Positions 32,387 to 41,287 are shown, numbered from the stretch's first letter. The stretch: DNA of 41,287 nt from Oscillospiraceae bacterium (GCA_015064745.1 SVRR01000015.1:1-41287); one strand, 5' to 3'. Numbers and translations: made by a program. Notes: generated by a model from the sequence alone, not told the origin.

Positions 32387-35014
32387 TTATCTCACTCCTT
32401 TGTTTTCGCGGTTGATCTTATAAACGACGGAAAAATCACTGACCGCGCAGTCGCCGTCGTCGTCCGACAAAAAGCGGAACAGGATGTAGTTGAAGTTTCT
32501 CTCATTGCATCGCACCGAATAGCTGTTCGCGAAGCCTGTGTCGAAAGAAAAGGCGTTGAAGGAAAAATCCTCAAACGAGAACCGATCTCCCCCCCTCTTA
32601 TCGAGGAGCATTCGCGCGTTTCGTGTTTCGTACCCAAAAGAGAGCTTTCCGTGTGTTTCAGGCGCGGTGGCGACCGTCATCTTGAGAAGAGTCTTACTAT
32701 ACGCGTTTGTGCCTAAATCAAAAACAGGCGTGACCCATTCAGCAACAACGGGGGCGCTTATTTTCACAGTTGCAAGGATCTCGATAGGTGTTCCGTTCTT
32801 ATAGGCGACAAGACGCAGGCGCTTTCCTTCCTTTGCTTCTTTGAGATAGACATTTTCGTTTTCTTTCTCGATGAAAAGCGTCTCTCCCGACAAAGAACGG
32901 TAAAGTGAAAATGTCGTTTCGGTCTGCGTTACGAGATTTCCGTTCTCATCCTTCAGCGAATACGTCCCCTCGCCAAAATCAATATTGGTGACCGTATATA
33001 ACCCATCCGAAACAAGTCCACTCGAATACACCTGCATCCCCTCGTAGAAAGAAAAGATGCCGTTCTCGTTTGCTGTAGAGATTCTGTCATTTGCCACCGT
33101 TGCGCTCTCCTCTACGAGCGCATACAGCCTCTCGTTATTAACGACGATCTCCGCGCCGTTCTCGATAGAACCGTAAAGCGTTGTCTTGCAAGTAAGCCGC
33201 CCGCCTTCGGTGATATCAAGAGAAAGATCACCCGAAGCGGTGTGTAAATACGTTCGGTCGGTGTACTCACCGTCGAACACACAAACGCGACCGTCTTTGC
33301 TTCCAAAAGCAAGTTTGCCGCCCAGCTCCGTCCATACACGTGCGGGGATGTTATCCCAATACCACCACTCGTAATTGAAAGAACCGTCGCTTGCGTCGGC
33401 TGTGTACTTGTGTCTTGCATCGGCAATATAGCAAACGCCGTCGATAGCGAGATAATAACGACCGTCATAAACAGTAGCGACCGCATCGGCAAGATTTTCG
33501 TGTCCCTTGAGCTTTTCCGCAATCGAGCGAGAACGCTCTCGTGTATAGCGTACGGTTGTCATAACGTCCTCTTGGAGCTCCACGCCAAACACGCCGTTTT
33601 TCGAAAGCAGAAGCGTATCTCCTGCGAGATTTGCGCACGCATACGCCGTCAGCGCGCATTCCCCCTCTGCGCCCGCAGATTTCGGGAAAAGCGCGGAAAA
33701 GGATGTCGTCACGCCGTTTTCATCTTCGGTGCTCGTATATGTGCCACCAAGCGTAAAGAGCGACGCGTCGTGGCTTGATTGCTCCTTAAAAACGGCAAGC
33801 GCACCGTCTGCAAGACGCGCAAAAGCAGTGATTGGTACAGAAGACACGCCCACGGAAACGGTATTAACGTCGGGAAAATAGGTAAAGTCGTCCATGGCGG
33901 AATAAACGACCGTTGCCGCATGCTTGGGGTTTCCACCGAGGAAAAGGCGATCAAGATTTCCATTCACGCCGTATACGGTACCGAAGGCGGCTTGCTCGAT
34001 TACCGCTGCATTCGAGGCGGTGGTTTCCGCGGTGTAGGTCACCGTGATGTTCGGCTCTGATTCGTCGGGCGGTGCGGTAGAAAAAGAAAGGGTGAAATAT
34101 TGACCCGCAATTTTCCCCACTTCGGCCCCTTTTTCTAACGGCTGAAGAAGGCCTAAGCTATGAAACGACCCGCCGTCTGTAGGCACCGATGTGCGTTCCT
34201 TTATCGTTAATACGCCATTTTTACCCTCCTCGATGGTGTAGGTAGCGACACAGGCAGCATACACCGCTTGACCAAGAACCTCTTCTTTTTCTTCCTCGAT
34301 ACGGTCCACCGTCATGCTTTCAATGCGCCCTTTTGGAACACTGTCAAGCGTCCAAACCCAAATAGGCTTATCCGGATCTTCATCGTAACCCGCAAGCTCT
34401 TTGTCGTCGGTGCCGAACAACACATTTTTCCGCCTTCCTGTAAGAAGATTTGCTGACTCCAACGCCTCAATCTTTCCCGGGGTGAGAGCGTCGTTTGGAT
34501 AAATCCTTGCCGTTACGGGAACGCGGGTATCCACATTTTCTGCCACCCTGCGAAGCTCCCTTCTGCCCTTCCACGTGCCATAGACAAGAAAATCACCACA
34601 ACCGACGATATAGAGGCAATTGCTTGCGAGAAAAGCTTGGCTTCGTTGGTCTTTGAGCGCACTTTTCTCAATCTCGGCGCCCTTATATGTACAACTTTTG
34701 GTGATATCTTCACAAGTGTACTTGCCGTTTACTTTTGTCGCTCGATAGAAACTTGTCCCGGCATGAATGATAAGTGTGTCGTCCGCGTACTCAAACACAC
34801 CGTTGATGTGCGGGCGCGGGTTTCCCTCAATCTGCAAAATCTCGTTCCAGCCGCTTCTTTTTCGGTTGACGCCGCCACGGTTGATAAGATTTCGCATCTT
34901 CGTCGCCCGCGCACCTGCCGCCTGTGTCACAGATGACGAGAAATCCACGCCGCGAAAATTATTGAGCGTCAATTGCTTGCGATCCTTCAGTGATATACTT
35001 GTGTGCGCTCTCAT
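32387..35014 (-). CDS. Tail tubular / stabilisation protein (T7 gp12- or P22 gp10-like role)
   Basis: The 875-residue protein opens with LTLNNFRGVDFSSSVTQAAG and the MRNLINRGGVNRKRSGWNE segment, a start common in short-tail nozzle proteins of Firmicute phages. Long beta-propeller-like stretches follow, with repeated strand-turn motifs (FEYADDTLIIHAGTSFY, RLADGALAVFKE, LAFGSKDGRVCVFDG). It overlaps the connector gene by 4 bp (ATGA). By position it should form the tail nozzle of the short tail. The role is inferred from context and composition, not from a specific catalytic motif. Confidence 0.75.
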   Translation of the reverse strand: MRAHTSISLKDRKQLTLNNFRGVDFSSSVTQAAGARATKMRNLINRGGVNRKRSGWNEILQIEGNPRPHINGVFEYADDTLIIHAGTSFYRATKVNGKYTCEDITKSCTYKGAEIEKSALKDQRSQAFLASNCLYIVGCGDFLVYGTWKGRRELRRVAENVDTRVPVTARIYPNDALTPGKIEALESANLLTGRRKNVLFGTDDKELAGYDEDPDKPIWVWTLDSVPKGRIESMTVDRIEEEKEEVLGQAVYAACVATYTIEEGKNGVLTIKERTSVPTDGGSFHSLGLLQPLEKGAEVGKIAGQYFTLSFSTAPPDESEPNITVTYTAETTASNAAVIEQAAFGTVYGVNGNLDRLFLGGNPKHAATVVYSAMDDFTYFPDVNTVSVGVSSVPITAFARLADGALAVFKEQSSHDASLFTLGGTYTSTEDENGVTTSFSALFPKSAGAEGECALTAYACANLAGDTLLLSKNGVFGVELQEDVMTTVRYTRERSRSIAEKLKGHENLADAVATVYDGRYYLAIDGVCYIADARHKYTADASDGSFNYEWWYWDNIPARVWTELGGKLAFGSKDGRVCVFDGEYTDRTYLHTASGDLSLDITEGGRLTCKTTLYGSIENGAEIVVNNERLYALVEESATVANDRISTANENGIFSFYEGMQVYSSGLVSDGLYTVTNIDFGEGTYSLKDENGNLVTQTETTFSLYRSLSGETLFIEKENENVYLKEAKEGKRLRLVAYKNGTPIEILATVKISAPVVAEWVTPVFDLGTNAYSKTLLKMTVATAPETHGKLSFGYETRNARMLLDKRGGDRFSFEDFSFNAFSFDTGFANSYSVRCNERNFNYILFRFLSDDDGDCAVSDFSVVYKINRENKGVR

Positions 35015-35646
35015 GCCTCGCCCTCCGTTTGTGAGTAGATGTTTTTGACAGAGGTGGATCTTCCCTCCGTTTTGCTCACAATGGCTTCCATCGCCGCCTC
35101 GTACCAGTTTCGCGCTTCGCTTGCCTCGTTCGGCTCATCCGCACGGAAGAGGTCGCCCTTGATGAAATATGGGATGTGCGCAGCAATACCGTCGGGAATG
35201 GGAAGTTCTGTATCCTCCGCCGTCGCCGCCGTGATGCGCGGGATAGTAGGATGGTACAGCACCACATATCTTTCTCCGAACCCAATGGCCGGAAGCACGA
35301 TCGTGTTTCCTTCGCGGCGGAAGCTGATATCCGCCTCATAGTCTCCGCGATCGTTCTCGTACACAACACGGTGAAGGTCGAGGAAATCATCCACAGGCGC
35401 GTCCATATCAACCCGCAGGACGAGCGAGCGCATAGGACCTCCCACGATTTCGTGCCGCTTGCACGGCAACACGCGCTTTTCCTCGATGCTCGCGAAGCAA
35501 CGGTTGATCGCACCGGGCATATTTACGAGGTAGTCACGATAGGTCTCGTCCTGTTTGTAATATTCAATTCTATCAAGGTACAAATCAATGTCCACGTTAG
35601 CGAACATCAGCTTGAGCGATTCAAGCTTGATCTCTCCAAGTTTCAT
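35011..35646 (-). CDS. Head-tail connector / tail adaptor protein
   Basis: The 211-residue protein lies between capsid genes and the tail tubular gene, where podoviruses encode the adaptor that binds the portal. It begins KLGEIKLESLKLMFANVDID and has an alpha/beta middle part (LHRVVYENDRGDYEADISF, VLYHPTIPRI). A C-terminal helical stretch (EARNWYEAAMEAIVSK) ends it. The AAAGGAGAA box precedes ATG 35646. The function is inferred from location. Confidence 0.7.
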   Translation of the reverse strand: MKLGEIKLESLKLMFANVDIDLYLDRIEYYKQDETYRDYLVNMPGAINRCFASIEEKRVLPCKRHEIVGGPMRSLVLRVDMDAPVDDFLDLHRVVYENDRGDYEADISFRREGNTIVLPAIGFGERYVVLYHPTIPRITAATAEDTELPIPDGIAAHIPYFIKGDLFRADEPNEASEARNWYEAAMEAIVSKTEGRSTSVKNIYSQTEGEA

Positions 35647-35668
35647 AGCGTTCTCCTTTGCGCAATCT

Positions 35669-35737
35669 GGGGGAGTTGCACCCCCGAATACTTTTGAATT
35701 GCATAAAAGCGCCTATCCAAAGGAAGCGGATAGGCGC
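35669..35737 (-). terminator. Two hairpins between capsid and connector genes
   Basis: On the minus strand a 10-bp perfect stem, GCGCCTATCC/GGATAGGCGC (35709-35718 with 35728-35737), is followed by TTTT. A second smaller GGGGG/CCCCC hairpin (35669-35673 with 35681-35685) comes next. They probably reduce read-through from the abundant capsid mRNA into tail genes. Confidence 0.6.
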
Positions 35738-35743
35738 CAAATT

Positions 35744-36058
35744 TTATACGAGTGCCGCGACGCCTACGGCAGGGGTGCCCTCGGATACGAGGACGATCTT
35801 GCCCTTGTTCTCGCCGCTGACGTTCTTAAAGCGTCCGCTTTCGAGCTTCAAAAGGCTGATGCCCTTGGGCACCGCGACAACGAGATCTGCGACACCCTGA
35901 ATGCCATTGCCCGCCTTGACGGTGATCGACGTGGCAGCGGATGCGTTGATAACGAGCACCATCTTCTCGTCGCTCTCGCTCCACGCGATCGCAGTGGGGG
36001 TAGAAGCAACGAGCGCGGCGGTTTCAACGGTAGCGAGCGTGTTTCTCATAGTAACCAT
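35744..36058 (-). CDS. Small capsid-associated (decoration-like) protein
   Basis: The 104-residue protein is small, hydrophobic and beta-rich (MVLVINASAATSITVKAG, LVVAVPKGISLLKLESGRF, GKIVLVSEGTPAVGVAAL), with no charged helix. It lies directly after the major capsid gene, the usual site of decoration or capsid-fibre proteins. The assignment rests on position and composition only. Confidence 0.65.
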   Translation of the reverse strand: MVTMRNTLATVETAALVASTPTAIAWSESDEKMVLVINASAATSITVKAGNGIQGVADLVVAVPKGISLLKLESGRFKNVSGENKGKIVLVSEGTPAVGVAALV

Positions 36059-36071
36059 CGTTTATTCCTCC

Positions 36072-36938
36072 TTACGCAAACTTGACGTTGATGTTGACGA
36101 TTTCCTTGGGGCGAACGACCTTCGCATCAAAGAGAATGAATCCCTTCACCGCATCGGCAAAGTGGTTTTCAGGACGGTACGCCTCGGTGTGAGTAAGAGG
36201 CTTCGCAAACGCAACAGCTCTCTGCGTGCGGATCATAATGTTGTCAACGGTGCCGCTATCCGTAGTGTGCACGTTGTTCGACATCTTCACGATGACGTTG
36301 CCGTATTTAGCCACCTTGCCGTTTTTGAGGATCTCCGAATTGTCGGTATCCTTATCGGCATACTCTCTTTTGAAAAGAGTGTAAAAGCGGGGGGAAACGG
36401 TTACAACGATCTTGGTGCTCGCTTTCACGTCGTTCTCATAAAGTCTTTGAATCGCCTCATCCAAGACATGAAGCACGTTCTTCTCGCCGCTTGCTGCGGT
36501 GCCCGCCACGACCTTGACCGGAGCGTTGCCGTACAGTTTTTTCACGGAAGAGTCGACGGCAAAGCTGGATACGTACTTGTCAACCTCATCCGCAAGGCCC
36601 TCCGAGGTCTCGGCGGAAAGCGCGTCCATAACGCCCCCGGTCGCCTGCGCCTTATCGATGTCGCCGATCATATAGTTAAAGTAGCGGATCTGATTGATGT
36701 ACATAATGACCGAGGTATCCTCGATCTCCTCCGCCTGATCGATTGCGTTGTTTCGCTGTGCCTTGGTAAGGCTTTTGATGGTAGGCTTGCCAACGCCGAG
36801 AATGGTGACCGATTCACCCTTCTTGGACACTGCACCCTCGTACTTGGTGTTGCAGTCCTCGACGAAGACGCAGAGTCTTTCGAGCTCTCGATTGATCTCT
36901 TCGCTCCAAACGCCGGGGATAAAGTTCTGATATGCCAT
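36072..36938 (-). CDS. Major capsid protein
   Basis: The 288-residue protein follows the scaffold gene and has a strong AGGAGG box. The N-arm (MAYQNFIPGVWSEEINREL) and a helix-rich middle (spine-helix-like ADEVDKYVSSFAVDSSV) precede a strand-rich C-terminal part with the KIVVTVSPRFYTLFKR, NNVHTTDSG and ENHFADAVKGFILFDAKVV segments. This order is typical of HK97-fold capsid proteins of short-tailed and related phages. The assignment is supported by order; the exact family is not named. Confidence 0.82.
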   Translation of the reverse strand: MAYQNFIPGVWSEEINRELERLCVFVEDCNTKYEGAVSKKGESVTILGVGKPTIKSLTKAQRNNAIDQAEEIEDTSVIMYINQIRYFNYMIGDIDKAQATGGVMDALSAETSEGLADEVDKYVSSFAVDSSVKKLYGNAPVKVVAGTAASGEKNVLHVLDEAIQRLYENDVKASTKIVVTVSPRFYTLFKREYADKDTDNSEILKNGKVAKYGNVIVKMSNNVHTTDSGTVDNIMIRTQRAVAFAKPLTHTEAYRPENHFADAVKGFILFDAKVVRPKEIVNINVKFA

Positions 36939-36959
36939 AGTTTTTTCCTCCTGTTTTGA

Positions 36960-37739
36960 TTACCACCGCTTCATACTTGCACGAATCTTGTCATAGTTCT
37001 CGTGGATCTCCTTTGGGCTCATCCCTTGAACCTGCTCTTTGGTGTAGTAGCCCTCACCGTCTGTGTTCGTGCTTGAAAGCGACCCCGGGGAAGCCTTTTT
37101 GTTTGCGAGGAGCTGCGTTGCTTTTTTTTGCGCTTGCTTTTCGAATCCGCCCACGATCTTGATGTAACCTTCATAGATCTCTGCAAGCGGCACTCTTTTT
37201 TCGACCTTTCCGTCGGCAAAGAGTTGAAAGCCCTCGTCTTGGATGAGCTTGTCGAGGTCGACCTCGGGATGCTTCGCCTTGAAAGCCTCGGCATCGCTCC
37301 GATACCATCCCCTCTCTTCCTCGTTCTCCTTTTCCTTTGCAACCTGCTCCCTCGCCTTCTCCTTGTGGTGCCGGGAGAAGTCTGTAAGGGGGTCGCCACC
37401 TTTCTCTTCGATTTCCCGCATTGCAAGGTACTCGTCCACGTCGGCAGAGTCTTTCATTGGCTCTCCTGTATACGGGTTCTTGCCCTTGAGGGTGTCGATG
37501 ATGGCTTGCTCGCGCGCTTCTTTGAGCGCGGCTTGCCGTTCTGCCTCGCGGCGACGGCGTGCGTTGGCGGCATTCTGTTCTCTGCCCTGCTTGTCGGCAT
37601 CGCTCTCCCCTTCGGCCGTTGGGGTATTCGTGTCCTCAAAAGCGGCATCATTTACAGTCTCCGCACCTGTGCCAGCATCAGCGTGGCTGCTGACCTCCGA
37701 TTCCTCGGTTGTTTGCGCTGTTTTCGTTTCTTCTGTCAT
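36960..37739 (-). CDS. Scaffold-like protein
   Basis: The 259-residue protein is highly charged. It has an acidic, Thr/Glu-rich N-terminus, a long Arg/Lys/Glu helical central part (ARRRREAERQAALKEAREQA) and a C-terminal NYDKIRASMKRW basic end. This profile and its place between portal and capsid are characteristic of assembly scaffolds. The C-terminal basic helix would bind capsid subunits. Confidence 0.78.
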   Translation of the reverse strand: MTEETKTAQTTEESEVSSHADAGTGAETVNDAAFEDTNTPTAEGESDADKQGREQNAANARRRREAERQAALKEAREQAIIDTLKGKNPYTGEPMKDSADVDEYLAMREIEEKGGDPLTDFSRHHKEKAREQVAKEKENEEERGWYRSDAEAFKAKHPEVDLDKLIQDEGFQLFADGKVEKRVPLAEIYEGYIKIVGGFEKQAQKKATQLLANKKASPGSLSSTNTDGEGYYTKEQVQGMSPKEIHENYDKIRASMKRW

Positions 37740-37802
37740 AGAAGCCTCCTTGGATTTTTCCGCGTTCCTGCGTAATATAGCAACGGATGTACCGTTAGTC
37801 TA

Positions 37803-39749
37803 TCAAACGAGATTTACAGCACCTTGATTGGCGGCAGCTGCAATTGTCGCCGCCATCTCCTGCGCGTCGTGGGTCGTGTCGGCGAGCGCTTGATTCCCGC
37901 GTGCAACCTCGATGTTTCCCTGCGAGATCTTTGTTTTCGCCTCGGTATAAAGCTGCGCTAAGAACGCCTTCGTCCGCATCAGCTCTTCTATGATCGACTG
38001 CACTTGGTCGACGCTCTTTTGCTGTTTTTGGATGATTTCCGCGCTCTCTGCGAGCTTTTTTATAGCCTGCTCGTATTGTGCAGACATCACCCGAAGCTGA
38101 TCGTTCTCCTCTTCCTCGATCGCCTTGAGGAGCTTGCTCTTGTTGGTGATCGCATCGTCGGGGTATACCTTGATATATGTCTTCGGCGAAATGAGACCCT
38201 TTGATACCATCACATCGAGAATGTTGATATCACCCGCGGCGGAAGCCTTCGTGCCCGACGTCGCCTCCGTGACGACGGTGAATTCAACGGCTCGGAACTC
38301 GGCGCTGTCGAAGATATCCTCTAGCTGCACTTCCTCTGTCTTTCCGTTTTCGGAAGTCACGGAATCCATATACGAGAAGGATTTCTGCTCATAGTAGTGC
38401 TTAAAGAATTGAGCGAGAACAAGACCTTGCTTTTCCTTGACCTTCCAAAAGGTATCTCTTAACTCCTCGACGGGCTGCTGCGCTTGCGATTGTAGTTGAG
38501 CAATGGCGGCGCCCGACATATTTGCGCCAATGGTTTCTCCCGTCATAACCTCGGAAGATCCGGTCACAGCGCGTGTCAGCTGCGTCAACGTATCGACGAG
38601 CGTGAGTGGTTGGGATTGCATCGCTTGTTCGGTCATTTTGCGGATACCCGAGCCCGTTTCCGAGTAGTCCACGAGCACCTGGCCCGGCTCGTTGTTGATG
38701 ACCTGCCCTTGAAGCGCTCTTGGGTGGACGATGTATTTTCCCCACGCGGTTTCCTGCGCATTTAGAAGCGCCATTGCGAGGTTGAAGTTGATGCTCTTTT
38801 GGTTGGGAATGATCCCTTCTACCTCGCCAAGGCCGTAAATGGAGCTTTCGCGGTATTCGTAGTTACCGACGACAATGGGATAAAGATACATCTTTGCGGC
38901 GTCGGGGATCAGCTGATCCTTTGCGGTTGCATCCGGTAATGCGTTGTTGGGGGCGTCCTCTTCTACAAAAAAGCCAAGTTCGACGCCGGCACTTGCGAGG
39001 TCGGGCGTGAGGGGGAAAGGCTTGTTGACGATGGTCGTCTTGGTCGCCTTCTCGCAAAAGACCTCTCCGTCACGGCGAAAGTAGCGCGTGAGAACGGTGC
39101 AAAGCTTGTTGCCCTCTTGCTCTACCGTGCCGTATTTGCTGTTGTTTTCATCAGCGACGATGCTTTCCTTGTCCACGTCACTGTCGCACTTGGCTCGTAC
39201 CGAGCTCACGTCCTCACGCGAGGCGATCATAATCCATTTCTGTTTCTGCTCGTCGACCTCGGTGGGATTCGAAAAAAAGATGTTCAAGGGGTCGATGGTT
39301 TCACATCGAAGTCCGCCCTCTTTCACGCCGTCCTTCCCCTTTGCTTCGGCGTCCCAATAGTAGTGATAGAAGTAAGACCCCTTAACGACGCCGTCTCCCA
39401 CGGCTTTTTTATCAAGCGCGTCCTGCCCGATCTCTTTTTGAATGTAGTCGGCAAAGCGATTGAATTTCTCCACATCTGCCAACGTGTCCTCGGCGCGGAA
39501 CACAATGCGCACGGGGGTGGACAGGATCGCGGATTTTTTGTTGCGGCAAATCATCTTGATAATGTTTACCACGGGGCGAGGAAGGTTTTTCGTGGCAGGC
39601 GTAGCTTTCGGCCACTGGTCGCCTTGATAGAATTTGACAAACCGAGGCAGGTTTTTCGAAAGCCCGCAGTTCGCCTGATACGAAAGCCCGTTTTGGTAAT
39701 CGTCCCACAGCTTCTGTGCCTCAGTCGCGGTGTCAAAACGCTCGTTCAT
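37803..39749 (-). CDS. Portal protein
   Basis: The 648-residue protein lies between the terminase pair and the scaffold gene. Typical portal segments are FVKFYQGDQWP near the start, RPVVNIIKMICRNKKSAIL and a PIVVGNYEYRESSIYGLGEVE stretch. A middle SGAAIAQLQSQAQQPVEELRDTFWKVKE helix and a long coiled-coil-rich C-terminus with an Ala/Gln-rich end (TIAAAANQGAVNLV) follow. Twelve copies would form the DNA entry ring. Its ATG overlaps the preceding stop by 4 bp. Confidence 0.85.
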   Translation of the reverse strand: MNERFDTATEAQKLWDDYQNGLSYQANCGLSKNLPRFVKFYQGDQWPKATPATKNLPRPVVNIIKMICRNKKSAILSTPVRIVFRAEDTLADVEKFNRFADYIQKEIGQDALDKKAVGDGVVKGSYFYHYYWDAEAKGKDGVKEGGLRCETIDPLNIFFSNPTEVDEQKQKWIMIASREDVSSVRAKCDSDVDKESIVADENNSKYGTVEQEGNKLCTVLTRYFRRDGEVFCEKATKTTIVNKPFPLTPDLASAGVELGFFVEEDAPNNALPDATAKDQLIPDAAKMYLYPIVVGNYEYRESSIYGLGEVEGIIPNQKSINFNLAMALLNAQETAWGKYIVHPRALQGQVINNEPGQVLVDYSETGSGIRKMTEQAMQSQPLTLVDTLTQLTRAVTGSSEVMTGETIGANMSGAAIAQLQSQAQQPVEELRDTFWKVKEKQGLVLAQFFKHYYEQKSFSYMDSVTSENGKTEEVQLEDIFDSAEFRAVEFTVVTEATSGTKASAAGDINILDVMVSKGLISPKTYIKVYPDDAITNKSKLLKAIEEEENDQLRVMSAQYEQAIKKLAESAEIIQKQQKSVDQVQSIIEELMRTKAFLAQLYTEAKTKISQGNIEVARGNQALADTTHDAQEMAATIAAAANQGAVNLV

Positions 39750-40024
39750 TCGTCCTCACCTTCCTCTCCATTTAGCCACTGATCCATAACCTCCGCGCTC
39801 GAAAGCACCGCGCTCGGCTTCGTCGTCGCCTCCGAAACGGTCTTTTTCGGCATAGCGGCAATCACATCTCGCATCTGCGCGAAATCGCTTTTCAGCTCTT
39901 CAAGCTCAAGCGAAAGCCTTTCGTTTTCTTCCCAAAGGTCATCAAGCTCCTTTTGGAGCTCCTCTTCTTTTTCCTTTGCCACACGCGCGAGATCTTCGTT
40001 ATACTTCTTTCTTCTGATGAACAT
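39746..40024 (-). CDS. Small coiled-coil protein between terL and portal
   Basis: The 92-residue protein starts MFIRRKKYNEDLARVAKEKE, followed by a long acidic coiled coil (ELDDLWEENERLSLELEELK) and an acidic end (NGEEGEDE). ATG 40024 overlaps the terL TGA (TGATG), with GGGAGGA 6 nt upstream; the longer upstream frame is not coding. Not recognised. Its position suggests a portal- or terminase-associated accessory. Confidence 0.7.
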   Translation of the reverse strand: MFIRRKKYNEDLARVAKEKEEELQKELDDLWEENERLSLELEELKSDFAQMRDVIAAMPKKTVSEATTKPSAVLSSAEVMDQWLNGEEGEDE

Positions 40025-41287
40025 CAAAAATCCTCCCAGCTGATATACGAGAGGCCTTGCGCCTCTTGTGTGTGAAAATTGGACGAGATAAAGTCCTTCT
40101 CGTCGTTCTCTGCCGTGATCCACGAGGTTGTTTGCGACTTCGATATGAAATGAGTGATGGCAAGCGCCATAACAAGGTCGTCGTGCGCACCGTCAATAGC
40201 TTCTTGCTTTCCGTTGTCTTTTTTGACAAAGGTCGTCATTTCCTTAAGCGTCGGGATGTCCACCTCGACACTCGGATCGTCGCGCATAATCTCCACGAGC
40301 TCGCCGATGATGATGGGCTTCGTCTTTGTGGTCGTCACAAATCCATAGTCCATCGTTGGCTTGTCCGTCATCCTGTCGAGGATCTCGCGCATATAAAGGT
40401 TTGGGTACCTGTATTTTTTCTGCAGCACTCTTGTCGGGTGCCTGGAATAGTTGATTTCGAGCCCGACCAAAGCGTCGTGATAATATTTGCCTAAGCAGTA
40501 AATTTGTTCGGCGTACAGGTCCTCGTCTATGTATTGCTTGTGCAAGGTCGCCACCGTGTGACCGTCAAGATTGCAAATGACCTTGGCTGAGAAATAGTCT
40601 TGCCCGGTACCTGCCGTGTCACCTCCGATAACGTAAGGCGCCCTTGCTGCCACGTTGCCATCTGTGTCTGTCTTGACTCTTGGCTCCTCATGTATCGTGA
40701 TGAACCCGTCAGCTGTCTCGCGGAAAACGATATCCTTGATGTGCCACTCGGTATCCACAATGTTGCCGTTTGCATCCGTGATTGGCACACACTCCTTTTT
40801 GTACTCGAAGGCACCGCGTCGAGCCCCCTTCAAGGCCCCCGCACGGATGATCTGGTTGCTGATGGCTTCTTTGTCGAAGACGCACTCTCCGCTGGATATA
40901 AACGCTTCCTCGGGCGTGATGGGGTATTCTTGTTTGATGGTGTTCTTGTCGAGGTAAGAGGCGTATTTCTTCGCGTACCACGCAAGCTGCTCGCGATCGC
41001 ACCCTCGCTCGGCAAGCACTTGAAGGCGTTCCTTTAGCCACGCATCGGGCGTGTCAAGATACTCATACTCCGTCGAGCGATACTCAGGGGAGCGCCACCA
41101 CTCGTAGAAAAGATTGTGACAGCTTTCCGAATCCCATAAGTCCTTCGCTTGGTTAAAGCCGTTCGCGGTCGTCTCATACACTTGAATAGCCCCCGCGGTG
41201 ATTGCCTCACCGATACCCGCCTGCAAGGAAGCGAGATCACACTCGTAAAAAGCTACCTCGGAAAAATGCACAAAGTTCAGTGTGCGA
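40024..41287 (-). CDS. terL: Terminase large subunit, C-terminal part
   Basis: The gene extends past the right edge; about 420 C-terminal residues are visible. It opens in the ATPase at the Walker B-like VHFSEVAFYE and the coupling motif TTANGF. The RNase-H-like nuclease follows: GGDTAGTGQDYFSA (first Asp), VGLEINYS (Glu) and DGAHDDLVMALAI (third Asp). TerL packages and cuts phage DNA at the portal. The visible start-like codon at 41271 is an internal valine, so the true start is outside the window. Its stop overlaps the coiled-coil gene. Confidence 0.93.
   Translation of the reverse strand, partial: RTLNFVHFSEVAFYECDLASLQAGIGEAITAGAIQVYETTANGFNQAKDLWDSESCHNLFYEWWRSPEYRSTEYEYLDTPDAWLKERLQVLAERGCDREQLAWYAKKYASYLDKNTIKQEYPITPEEAFISSGECVFDKEAISNQIIRAGALKGARRGAFEYKKECVPITDANGNIVDTEWHIKDIVFRETADGFITIHEEPRVKTDTDGNVAARAPYVIGGDTAGTGQDYFSAKVICNLDGHTVATLHKQYIDEDLYAEQIYCLGKYYHDALVGLEINYSRHPTRVLQKKYRYPNLYMREILDRMTDKPTMDYGFVTTTKTKPIIIGELVEIMRDDPSVEVDIPTLKEMTTFVKKDNGKQEAIDGAHDDLVMALAITHFISKSQTTSWITAENDEKDFISSNFHTQEAQGLSYISWEDF

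Larger units (their letters stand above)
19533..41287 (-). mobile_element. Prophage, late (virion) region, podovirus-like, right end outside window
   Basis: All genes from 19777 to the right edge run on the minus strand and are tightly packed with 1-4 bp overlaps. They follow the phage order terminase, portal, scaffold, capsid, connector, tail tubular protein, tail fibre, internal proteins and giant polyvalent protein. No tape measure, tail tube or sheath genes occur, which fits a short-tailed phage. The left boundary is placed just after the tRNA-Ser gene; the exact core repeat cannot be set without the other end. Integrase, repressor, replication and recognisable lysis genes are not seen here. 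Confidence 0.85.

Noticed and set aside
35901-36959. 352-aa plus-strand open frame opposite the capsid gene
   Set aside because: It is antisense to a well supported capsid gene, with no start signal and no recognisable protein features.

Overview
The window looks like chromosome of a low- to mid-GC Firmicute, most likely an uncultured gut Clostridia lineage. It carries the conserved rpmH-rnpA-yidD-yidC-jag-mnmE block, strong AGGAGG ribosome binding sites, near-consensus sigma-A promoters with 17-bp spacers, frequent TTG/GTG starts and the N-terminus of a membrane pyrophosphatase. From the tRNA-Ser gene to the right edge it holds the late half of a podovirus-like prophage. No species is claimed.

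Layout of the host part (1-19532). The hppA 5' end is on the minus strand and is divergent from a sugar-phosphate isomerase-like gene and a YegP/DUF1508 gene. Next come proS (archaeal/eukaryotic-type ProRS) and a biotin-protein-ligase-like protein that has lost its catalytic motifs. A small one-TM protein is then coupled to an M50 (SpoIVFB/S2P-like) protease. A four-gene polyamine ABC transporter operon (potABCD) follows, behind a strong promoter and a structured leader, with a GNAT-like gene and a two-TM hypothetical gene after it. The ribosome/membrane-insertion block is next (rpmH, rnpA, yidD, yidC, jag/khpB, mnmE, then an RNHCP-domain gene). The last host unit is a phospholipid operon (flippase-like protein, pssA, psd), followed by tRNA-Ser(GCT).

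Layout of the prophage part (about 19533-41287, all minus strand). Read in its own direction from the right edge it runs: terL (truncated by the window), a coiled-coil protein, portal, scaffold-like protein, major capsid, small capsid-associated protein, a pair of hairpins, connector, an 875-aa tail tubular/stabilisation protein, a 706-aa tail fibre, a 75-aa protein, three membrane proteins, an internal coiled-coil protein and a 2421-aa polyvalent (ejection-type) protein, then a terminator. Six TTGGTCA heptamers lie between the tRNA and that terminator and are good candidates for integrase or excisionase arm sites of attL. Integrase and lysis genes are not recognised here and presumably lie beyond the right edge.

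The most unusual signal is inside the 2421-aa gene. Two short, mutually homologous genes (69 and 77 aa), each with its own ribosome binding site, are nested in the same +1 frame (24626-24417 and 24065-23832). Each follows a distinct ~80-aa domain of the host protein. The domains are separated by recurring V/I-x-F/Y-S/N-x-K motifs. This looks like a duplicated cassette: a variable domain plus an overprinted small gene, possibly effector plus antidote. The same giant protein also has an HEHTH zincin-like motif and a tandem C-terminal repeat.
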